From positions 186,001 to 250,000 of the forward strand of contig QNQO01000819.1 in NCBI GenBank assembly GCA_003290165.1: a stretch of DNA of 64,000 nucleotides, written 5' to 3'. Shown piece after piece: positions 24,301 to 34,111 of this stretch. The notes beneath the pieces are model-generated. The model ran no database searches, had not been told where the DNA came from, and worked only from the letters and a program-made list of their open reading frames with translations. The stretch comes from Berberis thunbergii. Its lineage: Eukaryota; Streptophyta; Magnoliopsida; Ranunculales; Berberidaceae. Made by a program: the position numbers and the translations under genes. The first letter of the stretch is position 1. Each line of letters starts with the position of its first letter.

Positions 24301-25635
24301 TTTGGTGTGGCGCCTCTTATTCATCTTTCCGTCTGACATAGCCCCTAAAGCCAAATCACTGTTCGCTACCTGTGGATCAAGCTCAGATTCTGAGTTGATG
24401 TCATCACTATCCTCACTAGAACTTTCGAGTGTACTGAGGTCCAATTTCGGCGGTCGAAGTAACCTATTTTCTCTGAACAAAGATATAGCCTGATTCAAGT
24501 TGTCTCCGACTCTTTTATAATCCGGGGAAGTTTTGATAGCATATTTGTCAAAATGTCTCTTTAACCTGAGCAGAGACTGCTAATTATCATCCGAGAATTC
24601 CTGCACTTGCTGACCCTGTATAGCATCCCCTAGCTCTGTGCTAGTAGCACCGAAAAATGGGTTGCAGGGCGCTGGCTGAGGCGAAGCCACGACCCCTGTC
24701 TTGGTGCAGGGCGCAGGATGGGGCGAGGCCACTTCCCTGCCGTGGTGCAGGGTGCTGGCTGAGGCGAGACTCTGTTCTCTGGTGTGGTGCATGGCGCGGC
24801 ATTGGCACAGGCCACGTCCACGGCCTTGGTGCAGGGCGCTGGCTTGGGCGAGGCCATGGCCTCTGGCTTGAGGCAGATTGCTGGCTGGGGAGAAATCACG
24901 GCCCCTCTTGAAGGGTAGAGCACTGGCTGCTGCGAGACCGGTTCTGGCTGAATATCAGACCGGCTCAACGCCCCCGCTGTGAAGGTTGCATCGCTCGGCC
25001 TCCCTGAATCAGCATGCATCACATCGCTGGCCGCGTCTCGCGACACTACCACAATGATATACTCAATAGGTTCGCATATATGTTTGTAGATCAAAGTTAA
25101 GTGCAGTTGACTTGAATCGTTCTGACTTAACCAGTCTTTTCGGACAATCCAAAACCATAGGACAATATATGAAGCCAAGACAGACTATTTTCATTATTTC
25201 CATAACTACTCCGTTTCACTCACTTCCATGATCTCCTAGGTGGAACATGCCCTGTTCATTTAGCCAGAAATTAATGTATGTTCGGGTTCAGTTATAGTTT
25301 CCCCTTTTCTTTTACGCTAAAGATTTTTTTGCCTTTTGCTTAATGTTCATTCAGGGAAATCATGTATTTGAAGTTCCAGATGGGCACAAATTGCTAGTCA
25401 ATGCAACAAATACAGGTCTGTTCATTTTGCAGCTTCATGTTTTGTGTCGCTCATTTGAATAATACATGTTCAACACATTGAAATTTGACTCTTGTTATTT
25501 TCAATCATCATCCATGACACAGGTTTATCAGTTAAATTGACCACTATAAAGAAGGAAAAGCTGGAGACTGGAAGCTGGTCCTGGAAGTATAATTTGAAGG
25601 GGACACACATTGACTTGGAGATGGTAGAGCGTTAG
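15357..25635 (+). CDS. UGP3: Plastid UDP-glucose pyrophosphorylase 3, 17 exons
   Basis: UGP3 makes UDP-glucose from UTP and glucose-1-phosphate in the chloroplast stroma, feeding sulfolipid synthesis. Exons inferred from GT..AG sites and frame: 15357-16072, 17208-17388, 17520-17669, 17778-17939, 18104-18276, 18411-18477, 19568-19734, 20554-20712, 22287-22378, 22499-22593, 22773-22850, 23076-23171, 23464-23538, 23626-23717, 23796-23958, 25355-25415, 25523-25635. They total 2640 nt, or 879 aa; the Arabidopsis protein is about 880 aa. The start at 15357 begins a Ser/Thr-rich, acid-poor presequence typical of a transit peptide, with a poly-Ser run. The nucleotide-binding loop [10 protein letters not shown] falls near residues 310-320, and later conserved blocks include [23 protein letters not shown] and [17 protein letters not shown]. 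Exon 8 needs the acceptor at 20552-20553; the next AG downstream breaks frame. No stop interrupts the reading. Confidence 0.93.
15457..15497 (+). repeat. CTT/TTC microsatellite encoding poly-Ser
   Basis: About 13 trinucleotide units lie inside UGP3 exon 1 and encode the run of serines in the predicted transit peptide. Length variation here would keep the frame while changing the presequence. Confidence 0.85.
17963..18020. repeat. ATTTTT-type microsatellite in UGP3 intron 4
   Basis: About nine units of five- to six-base ATTTT/ATTTTT repeats sit just downstream of the exon 4 donor at 17940. The motif matters only as a likely length polymorphism. Confidence 0.8.
24071..25180 (-). mobile_element. 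ORF1-only LINE copy 2, inside UGP3 intron 15
   Basis: Sequence 24101-24655 matches 3722-4301 closely on the same (minus) strand and starts with a T run at 24082-24098, the copied poly(A) tail. Both copies share the acidic tail peptide with SEDSD and the stop-proximal KENKRYxD text. Beyond 24655 they diverge: this copy carries a GC-rich imperfect repeat (24657-24960) in place of the first copy's low-complexity stretch. The right boundary is uncertain, near 25100-25200. It lies antisense to UGP3 and enlarges intron 15 to about 1.4 kb. No reverse transcriptase is present. Confidence 0.65.
24657..24960 (-). repeat. Imperfect GC-rich tandem repeat encoding PAPCT units
   Basis: Units of about 42-48 bp centred on GGTGCAGGGCGCTGGCT recur about six times with heavy divergence. 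On the minus strand they encode repeats such as [19 protein letters not shown] and SPQPAICLK. The strand bias and kept frame suggest expansion inside an ORF1 coding region. Confidence 0.65.
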
Positions 25636-26687
25636 ATACTCGGTAGAAACCAAACTACATTCTGTGAATCATGGTTCACAAGGTGGCTTGAAGGGTACGT
25701 TGCATCTTCTGTCTATTCTTCATCAATCGATGAAACACAAATTAAACCTTGCATCTTCTCTGTTCCCTCTGAATCGGTTGAACATCAGTTAAACCTCATA
25801 TTCTGTCCGTTCCCTCATCAATCGGTTAAACCTCACATATTCATCCTGGTTGAACACAAGTTAAACCTACCACATGTATGTTCATATTGTATGAAGTTGT
25901 TTAGCTACAACTCTGTAAACGGATCTGATGGTCCATGTAAATTACACTGTATTTTATCATTTAATGAGTAATAAAATAATATAAATAAGTTATGTTTTCT
26001 TTCTTATTGACGATTCACATAACGACCTCAACTTTAATTCTTTGTTCAATTATTAATTTTATTTCCTCCGTTGTGGTCTCCATCTAAAGTTCATCCAGGT
26101 ATGCGAGCTTCTCCTTGTCACCTACATTTAATATTTTTATGACACAAATATGGGGAAATTCCAAAGCACAGAAGTGAGAAGTCAAAAAGTTAGAACTTTT
26201 GGAATGGAGAAGGTTGCTGGAACCTGTCAAGCAGGAGTGTTCTATACTTCTCTGTGTCCTACATCTACAGCAGGGCAGGGGGATCAAACAATGCTTGTAA
26301 GTGGATACAATCAATCCGAGACTGTTCCCAGATTGTGTTAGTTCACAGGGCATCCACAGATTATGAACATTGAGACTCGCATTTTGATGACAGAAACAAT
26401 ACCAATAATGAACATGTATTAGCAACACATTGGATTGTTTGTAAAAGTTCAATCTCCATTCAAAATGATTGAGGGGATTCATGAGTTCAAGTGTCTGTCT
26501 CCTGAAAGAGATGCAACATGAATTCGAAGAATACGAAAGAACATAAAACCCATCACACTAGCACACTTAAACAGTTAAACTTGTTGCAAAATAAGAATGA
26601 ACAACGTCTCCATGTACACATATCAATGACAGATTTACAAAAAAAAATTCTTGCACAGAACCGTAGTTATACTTGGTTTGTTGTTCA
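25636..26687. other. Intergenic region between UGP3 and the U-box gene
   Basis: This lies between two convergent stop codons (UGP3 at 25635, the minus-strand U-box gene at 26688), so it should hold both 3' UTRs. A short degenerate repeat with ATCGGTTGAACA/TTAAACCT words lies at about 25720-25870. No gene is supported. Confidence 0.6.
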
Positions 26688-28733
26688 TCACTTGTTCAGG
26701 ACCCAGGGGGTTGGTTGATTATTCGAGCAGAATTTGTTCAGCAATCTAAGAAGAGAATCAGCCTTTCTTCTGGCCTTGAGAGACCCATCAGAAGCCAAGG
26801 TCTGAAGTGAAGAAATGCTATGTGGGTGTATCAACAAACGCCTTCCGAGTTCTTCTCCTCCATTCTTGCACAACCCCAACAAGAGTGTCACTGAGTTCTC
26901 CTTCCCTTTTGGGGACCCAAATCTCAACAAATCGATAAGCAGAGGCAACACCATCCTGTTCTCCCTTATCTCTTCAAGCCCCTCACTGCACCCTGAAAGA
27001 AGTGCTAGTACTGCTAATGCATCATCAGTGATTCCTGCCTTGTCATCCAGCAGCAATTCAATGAGCAAAGGAACAGCCCCAGCTATCACCACAGTCGCCT
27101 TGTTAGCGTTATAGACTGCAAGGTTGAAGAGTGCTGTGGCAGCGTCCTTCTTCCCTACACTAGTCCCGTCCTTTAATAGCCCAACTAAAGCCGGGATTGC
27201 TCTAGGCCTAGCACCTATTGCAACCTTACAATCATCAATCATTGATAAGCTGAAAATGGCAGCCGCCGCATTCTCCCTAGCTTCTGTGGTCTTGCCAAAC
27301 TGCAGAACCTCTATGATGTTATCTATAGCACCTGCAGCCATTATAAGCACTTTATTGTTGTCGAAAATAGAGAGGTTGAGCAAAGCTGTCACTGCATTCT
27401 CTTGGATCCTTGCGTCATGAGTGCTTAGTAATGATACTAGGAATGGAATAGCCCCTGCCTCAGCAATTATACGGCGATTGTCCATGCCTGTTTTAGCTAA
27501 TAGTCGAAGTTCATAAGCTGCTTGTCGTTGAACCTCAAGTGATCCAGTTGCTAATTTTCCTACTAGGAACTCTGCTGTCATTTTTACCGCTTCCATAGCA
27601 GACTTTGTAGCAGATATGTGCTCCACAGCCTCCTCCGATAAATTCCTTTTGCTACTACTTCTCTCCAAGATCGCTGAGGAGGATTCACTCAGTGGGACAT
27701 CGTTGTCTTGGCTCCATTGATAAATTAAGCTCTTGAGTGCATAATTTGGTATCAGAGCCATGTGGATCAGCTTCTGCCCACTCTTTGGACAAGAGTGATG
27801 TCCTGAGTTGATCCATTGAGCAATTGAATTCCGATCATAAGTGTGACCAGACGCTACAATCACAGGATCTCTCATCAGGTCTAGAGAAATTGGGCATCGA
27901 AACTCATCTGGTATACTGCCAGCCAGCGAATGAGAAGACGTAGAATTGTTCCTACAAAAAGATATTGAATGTTGCTCTGTCTCATATTGTATTTTCCCTA
28001 GTCTTTCCTCATTGAAAATCACAGATTTCGAATACGAAACAAGGGAAACAAGATTGTTAATATTCGAGATAACAATTAGACCTCCAGTTCCAGCCTGCTT
28101 ATGTACCTCAGTTTCCAGTCTCAAGATCTCTTGATCAAAATCAGACTCAGTTCTCATACCAACTTCGCGCATTATCTCTTCAACTTTCTTATAATTCACA
28201 ACCCTATTCTTCCCCACAATCTTTTCACCCTTGTTGCTACTCATAACTTGGAGAAGATCATCTCTTCTTCGACATTCTAAAGGATCAACAAACACCTCGG
28301 CCCTCTTCGCTTGCTTGTGCATAAGCTCTACTTGCTCTCTCACATCCGAACTCACATCAAGCAAGCTCAATGGAAGAATATCCAAAGCCTTCCCCATCTC
28401 CTTAACCAAAACATAGAATTGCCTCGAGAAAAACTCCGTTTGCACTAGGTTCCATACACAACTCCCCTCCATACATTCTTGTATCAAAAGCTTTACTCTA
28501 CGTATCACCGAGAATATCTCAGTAAGACATAGTATAGAAGAAGGTGGAAACCGGCAATTTGAATCCCGAATCTCTTCAAAGAGCGACAAAAGAAGCTTAA
28601 TCCTTCGTACCATTGTGGATATATTCCGTGATTGCACGAAAGGGAACTTGTCCAATGAAGAAACTTCATTGGAAATATGAATCAATGACTCTATTAGTGA
28701 TCCAGTGGGAAGAAACCCAGATGGTGAAGCCAT
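26688..28733 (-). CDS. Plant U-box/ARM-repeat E3 ubiquitin ligase (PUB1-like)
   Basis: This intronless 681-aa protein would transfer ubiquitin from an E2 enzyme to target proteins. The N-terminal part (about residues 10-260) is the plant UND region, helical, with TGSLIESLIHISNEV and ILPLSLLDVSSDVREQVELM. The U-box spans about 274-340 (IPDEFRCPISLDLMRDPVIV, HTYDRNSIAQWI, CPKSGQ). ARM repeats fill about 375-670, with classic text such as AGAIPFLVSLLSTHDARIQE and ENAAAAIFSLSMIDDCK. Length and domain order fit the PUB17/18/19 and PUB1 group, regulators of defence, stress or symbiosis. The start begins MASPSGFLPTGSL, as I recall for U-box protein 1-like sequences. The precise subfamily is inference. 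The reading frame is intact. Confidence 0.9.
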   Translation of the reverse strand: MASPSGFLPTGSLIESLIHISNEVSSLDKFPFVQSRNISTMVRRIKLLLSLFEEIRDSNCRFPPSSILCLTEIFSVIRRVKLLIQECMEGSCVWNLVQTEFFSRQFYVLVKEMGKALDILPLSLLDVSSDVREQVELMHKQAKRAEVFVDPLECRRRDDLLQVMSSNKGEKIVGKNRVVNYKKVEEIMREVGMRTESDFDQEILRLETEVHKQAGTGGLIVISNINNLVSLVSYSKSVIFNEERLGKIQYETEQHSISFCRNNSTSSHSLAGSIPDEFRCPISLDLMRDPVIVASGHTYDRNSIAQWINSGHHSCPKSGQKLIHMALIPNYALKSLIYQWSQDNDVPLSESSSAILERSSSKRNLSEEAVEHISATKSAMEAVKMTAEFLVGKLATGSLEVQRQAAYELRLLAKTGMDNRRIIAEAGAIPFLVSLLSTHDARIQENAVTALLNLSIFDNNKVLIMAAGAIDNIIEVLQFGKTTEARENAAAAIFSLSMIDDCKVAIGARPRAIPALVGLLKDGTSVGKKDAATALFNLAVYNANKATVVIAGAVPLLIELLLDDKAGITDDALAVLALLSGCSEGLEEIRENRMVLPLLIDLLRFGSPKGKENSVTLLLGLCKNGGEELGRRLLIHPHSISSLQTLASDGSLKARRKADSLLRLLNKFCSNNQPTPWVLNK

Positions 28734-30190
28734 GATTATTGGAAATATGTATCGAAAAATGGTTTCAAGAAGGCAATCGATGGATCAATTTAGTAATCGT
28801 TGTACATTTGATTTGTCTTCTAAAGAGCTTAGAAAAAAAAAATATGCTTAGAAGACTTTTCTTCTTCTCTTCAAAAATTAAGAAAAAAAAAATATTACAA
28901 AGTTTTGATCGTTTGTATTTGTGCACTAGCTTGGATTGAAAGGTGACTAAAAGGTAGGTGGTGGCGGGAAGGAGGGACTCATGGGTTGCCGCCACGTGGA
29001 GGAATTACAGATTTCTTTGATATTTCCCGCCATTTTTTAAATAATTAAATGGGTGTGGTGGAGAGAGTCAATTGTGGGTTTATTTAGCCGTTGCGTCTGC
29101 GACGGTCCAAAAGCGTCGCGGACAGAATTCCAAACGGATCGAACAAGACTTTGCTAAGGACAACACAGCCGATTTGATAGAAAAGGTCTTGGATTAGCTT
29201 GCACGTGCGCTGCGTGTGCATGTTTATGTGATCGTAATGTTGTCGATAATTAATGTATCATTTTCAGAATTTTTTTTTTTTAATAATCGTTTCATAACTA
29301 TTAGCTAAAATTTGGATTATCTTGGTTGGTAATAAAATAAAATTCCATACCAATATATCAAAATAAACTATATATTAATTATCATCTCGAATGAATCTCC
29401 AGTGATCAACTTTGAAAAATTGAAATGCCTGAAATACACGATTAGACAAAAGTTTAATACAAACTTAATATGATCAAATAGTTAGAATGCACAAAATACA
29501 CGGTTGAGCAAAGATTGAATGTGATTTCCAAACAAGTAAACTCAATCCTAGATTAATATATTTTCACAAAATTGTTACTTGCAAATTATTGAACCAATGA
29601 AATCGTAAACAAGCATGACACCAAAGTTTACGAAGGCACGTAATAATATAACACTAAAGCAAATACCCGCATGCGCTTTCAACGTACGTTACCTTCTTCT
29701 TATGTTATGGACTTAAAAATCATGCCGGGACGGCAGGCAAATCACATTATTTTTATTAATGGAAAATGGAGTAAGTTGACATAGCCATAATAATCAAACA
29801 TTTTTGGATCATTTGGACTCAATCAATCATAATCTGTTGATACCATCCATATAGTATTAAGTCCATGACTAATTTAGGAAGAGTATGGGCAGTTCATGTA
29901 GAGGCTGATATGGACTTCATCATACCATTTATTCTTGCTGTTTATAATTTAATTGTATATATCTTTTGGTTATAGCAATTCAACATGTTACATGTAATGT
30001 GATGATGTGGTTGGAGGAGAAATTAGCTAGGTTGATTCTGAAAATTGAAGTACCTATAAATTGTTAAGCAAAACCAAAATTTAAAGTGAGAATGAAGCTT
30101 TGAAGGAGAAAGTTTCTAGGTATTTTTACTATAAAAAGAAAAGGTAAAATAAAATATTTTGGAAGCTTTTATGTTATAAGTATAATTGTA
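28734..30190. other. Upstream region of the U-box gene and AT-rich intergenic DNA
   Basis: The promoter of the minus-strand U-box gene should lie at 28734 and above. A GC-richer patch at 29080-29140 holds a small inverted word pair (TGCGTCTGCGACGG / GCGTCGCGGAC). Beyond it the sequence is AT-rich, with no domain-like ORF or terminal repeats recognised. Confidence 0.5.
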
Positions 30191-31040
30191 TAAAGGCTAC
30201 GAATGTTTGACCCTATCACTTCTATTAAAGAACACTATCACCTCCTACTTTCTAAAACATGCGATCGCCTATTAAATGACGCTATCAATATAAACAAAAA
30301 AATACACCACCACTTATCTTCTTTTCTCCTTTCTTCTCTCTCAGGAATAACACCAGCATTGCACTGCCTTGCACCACCACCACCACCAACGCATTGCTAC
30401 CACTGCACCTCCTCTCCTTCCCTCCTTTATTCCTCTTCTCCTCATCCTTATCCTTCTCCTTTCTTCTTGCTCTCTTTGTTCCTCTCTTCTCTTCTTTTTC
30501 TCCTCTGTTTCTTTCACCAATGACCCTCACGCAGGTTCCTGTGAATGAAAAACCCCACTCACAAAGGTTTGTGTGAATAGGAGTTCCCAACTCGCATGAG
30601 CCTGCGCGAGGGCGAAGGATAAAGAAATAGAAAAGAAGATGAACAGAGAAAAATAAACGAAGAAGGAGATGGGGCAGGGAGGGACGTTTGACAGGGCGTG
30701 GAAGAAGAAGTGGAGAAGAAGAAGAATAACAACAAAGAAAAAAATAAAAAAAACAAAGGAGAAGAGGAAGATAGGAGAGATGGTGCAACTGACAACAGCT
30801 GGGGCAGGGTGGTATTGTTCCTGTGAATAGACGAGAAAAAAAAATGACCATTTTATTGGTAGTGTGCTCAACACACCCAAACAAAAAAAGAATGGTAGTG
30901 GTCTCCTTAAACCTAAGTGGTGATGTTAAACAGTTGTTGCCTTGTATAAACATGCGATCACAACTTAGTGAGCCCCAAGGAAGTATCCATACACGTGTTT
31001 TGACCCGAGTCATCATTTGTTCATGGTGGCTCTAATGCAT
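30191..31040. other. Pyrimidine/purine-rich block, possible MITE-like element
   Basis: The left part (30300-30525) is strongly pyrimidine-rich and the right part (30600-30790) purine-rich. Opposite-strand ORFs therefore appear open from composition alone. AAACATGCGATC occurs near both edges (about 30257 and 30947), and the edges share faint CACTATCACC/GGTGATG words. This resembles the layout of the 6508-6938 element, but the inverted ends are too diverged to call it with confidence. No real gene is supported. Confidence 0.3.
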
Positions 31041-31398
31041 TACAAGGTTTGTAGCATAAAACTTGTAAAGATTTTCAGCTCAACTAAGTAGGGAAAAAAG
31101 GGACATAAACAAGATTGATAACTCTTTACGGTCAAGGACAATAATTTACTGCTAAAAATCTTTTATTATTCACGCCATAAACAAAATACGTCGGGCAAAC
31201 AACATATGTTCATAGTGAAACATTTCAATAATAAATGAGTTTTCAGTCTCATAGAGTAAAGTAATCTAAACAAAGCAAACAATTATTGAATAAACGAACA
31301 ATCAAAGAAAGTTCTCTATATGATTAAAACTCCCGTGCTCCAATCCTCTTAAACTCGCCACAGTTTCTCCTTTTCTTTGTTTAACGCTTGGAATCGAA

Positions 31399-32343
31399 TC
31401 ATAAACAACCAAAATAACCCAAGTCTTTGAGAAAATCATGCAAGTATGTTTTTGGAACGTAGTAGTATGGATATTTACCGTCCTTAAGAGCATTGTCACT
31501 AATAACACTAAAAATCTTCTGTTTTAAAGCGTTATTCTCCATTCTAAGTGTTTGACGTTGCTGATCGTAGTGAGCAACTTGATAAACGTATGCCTTCACT
31601 TTGGCCTGCAAATCACACAAAGCCTATAAATAAAATCTAGAAGATGTTAATAATATGTTAGAAATGTATTTTGGAAGATAAAAATGTCACCTCCAAAGTA
31701 GCCACTGTCTTTTCAAGGTTAGCTTTGTATTCTATCTTCTTATTTCGAGATCTTTGAGCTGATTCTCGATTAGTAATCATTCTAATAAAATTCATAATGA
31801 AAATAGTTAAATAAATAAAATCAAAGAAGTAATGTATAATTTATAATAAAATGTGAAGATTTGGGGAAATTTCATAATGTAAATATACCGTGTGAACTTT
31901 TTCGTTTCTATATCATTATCAATGTTGTAACCCTGATTCTTCAGAAACTCTAGTTGGTCTTTCGTTGAAGGATTATGAATGACAACATTTCGATTGTACA
32001 TGCTTTGACTCACATCCGATATTGATATAACATCCTTCATTTCCTTTACAGTATCATGATTTGAAATCGTAATAATGGTTTCATCGTTGGGTTTCGTACA
32101 TTGAGTCTTACGTTCATTGTAGTGAACAGAGTCGATGGTTTCAATAATTAATCCGTCAGAAATATTTACTAGTGGCAAGCCAATGGATCTAAAATGGGAT
32201 GGAACTAGAGAACCGATTGATTGAGATTCATCCGAATAAACACCTACACTGTTAAACTTACGACTTAACTTTTGATCCAATGCAAAAGGTTTTCCATATT
32301 TTGGTGGTCGCCCGATTACTACCGTCTCGTTCGTTAGAGCCAT
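31399..32343 (-). CDS. bZIP transcription factor (group E-like), three exons
   Basis: Exons on the minus strand are 32343-31889, 31781-31691 and 31605-31399, with GT..AG borders and matching phases, giving 250 aa. The basic region crosses the first intron: KKFTR-MITNRESAQRSRNKK has the invariant N-x7-R spacing, followed nine residues later by the first zipper leucine (YKANLEKTVATLE). The zipper continues into exon 3 (AKVKAYVYQ, NNALKQKI). The intron positions and MITNRESAQRSR wording resemble bZIP34/61-like group E factors. The N-terminal 150 residues are unfamiliar. Unlike canonical group E there are few heptad leucines after the first, so dimerisation may be weak. All exons are open, but short poorly conserved flanks allow it to be a decaying copy. 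Confidence 0.8.
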
Positions 32344-32714
32344 TATTTCGCCTACACAAAAAAATCATGAAAAAAATTATATTAGATAAATTAACCAATC
32401 AAACTTGTGAATGATTATTTTTTCTTACCGTAGAAATAAACACAAAAAAGAAAGAAAAAAGGGGAAATGAACAATGATTTGGGAGGTTTCTGAAACCTTT
32501 GTATCTCTTTAAATAAACATTTCGTAAAAATTACTGAAAATAATATCCATAATTAATTCCCCGCACACGAGTTTTTCTCGATCCATCTTCAGTTGATTTT
32601 GTTTATTTAGAACTATGGTGGTTTAGGTTATTAGGTTGAGGATTCAAAACATTATTCAAAGCAAATTCATCTCGGTCTTAATTACATGTATATTAATTCT
32701 TTGGTTTCCTCCTG

Positions 32715-33079
32715 TCTTTTATCAAACAGTTAGTGTCATTGTCATCTTGATACTCATTCTCACCTTTATTTATACTTACAATCATTAATCATTACAAAAT
32801 AATGAAATATTGTCACAACTTTGGTGTGATAAACATGAAAATGAAAAGGTTATTTTATCAACATTAATCTTTTTTCCTTTCAAAAGTCATTTATGGTCTT
32901 TTATCAAACAATAAGTGTGATCATTTGTGAACTTGATACTTATTCTCACCATTATTTTATACTTACAATCATTAATCATTGCAAAAAATGAAATACTCTG
33001 TCATATCTTTGGTGTGATAAACATGAAAATGAAAAGGTTATTTTATCAGCATTAATTTTTTTTTTTTTTCCAATTTCAA
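32715..33079. repeat. 182-bp tandem duplication
   Basis: Two adjacent copies start at TCTTTTATCAAACA (32715 and 32897) and both include GGTGTGATAAACATGAAAA and TACTTACAATCATTAATCAT. They differ by small substitutions and indels. The array lies upstream of the minus-strand bZIP gene, within about 750 bp of its start codon. Confidence 0.8.
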
Positions 33080-33856
33080 AAGTCTTTTATGGAGACTGGG
33101 AAAAGCCTCAAAAACCCTGTTTATTGTTTGGTGTTTATGACCATCCAGCAAAGGATGTCGACAATCAATAACAATCAACAAGCCTTATATTTAACCTTGA
33201 AAAGTTGGTTAACATGTTTTATGCAACTAACACAATATACATTTACTTATACATTTTGGCCAAAACCTACATATTCATAACTTAAATTTATAACTTTTAT
33301 TGTGAAAGAAATTAAAATTAACTTAATTGTAATCAAACTTTGGAAGAAAAAAAAACCTTATACTTTATTTGTTAGAATACGTAGGGTTTGCACTCAACAT
33401 AGTTAAGCCAAAGTCAAGATTGATTCACTTCTACGAGAATAAAATAATTAAAAAAGAAAAGTCAGAATAATTAAAGAAGTAATGTAAAAATAGGAAAGTT
33501 AGAATAGAAAATTCAGAATAAGACTCTGTTTTGTATAAGAAGTTTTAAGTTTAATATTTTCACAAGTTATATGAGCTTGAATTTAGTCAATGAACAAAAT
33601 TTAATATAGATTGTAAAATTTAAGATTTTCACCACATTGAACTCACGTAATCTGGGTTTGGGTGTCTGACTTACGGGTTGAATAATGATTAGGTTGAATC
33701 TGGGCTGGATCGTGTTTGAGACTGCTTGAGATCGCACTAGGCCTTTCCATTATTAGGATTAGTCTGTGGCATGTGTACGACTGCGATTGGATGACTGTTG
33801 ATGTCTCATCAATGGTTATACATGTATATACACTACTTTTCCTTGCTTTGGTTCAG

Positions 33857-34001
33857 TCTTGAAACATGGGGAATGGTTTTCAGATTCCTCATTGTGTCTC
33901 TGGCTACAGCACTGGTGGAATCACTCCCCGTTAGTTCTGAGCTTGATGAAAACCTCATAGTTCCCTTGACATCGTTATTAGCGGGCAACCTTATAATTTG
34001 A
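33857..34001 (+). pseudogene. Last-exon fragment of a phytol/farnesol kinase-like gene
   Basis: After an acceptor AG at 33855-33856 the frame reads LETWGMVFRFLIVSLATALV, then ESLPVSSELDENLIVPLTSL, to a stop at 33999-34001. The ESLP...ELD(E/D)NL.VPLTS signature matches what I recall of the C-terminal membrane helix of plant phytol kinase and farnesol kinase, enzymes that phosphorylate isoprenoid alcohols in chloroplast membranes. No upstream exons were recognised, and a LINE tail begins 73 bp downstream. It appears to be a truncated remnant, although a spliced gene with distant exons cannot be excluded. Confidence 0.5.
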
Positions 34002-34067
34002 CATTGTCACAATAATTATTTCTCGCAATTTGTTCTATATTAGTGTCTCATTAAGGAAATAGTGTCT

Positions 34068-34070
<3 letters not shown>

Positions 34071-34111
<41 letters not shown>

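Noticed and set aside
26815..27420. Two plus-strand ORFs in the U-box gene region
   Set aside because: They are antisense shadows of the ARM repeats; the minus frame is a 681-aa family match.
30285..31016. 243-aa minus-strand ORF
   Set aside because: Its length comes from purine/pyrimidine-biased DNA; overlapping ORFs are open in several frames and no domain is recognisable.
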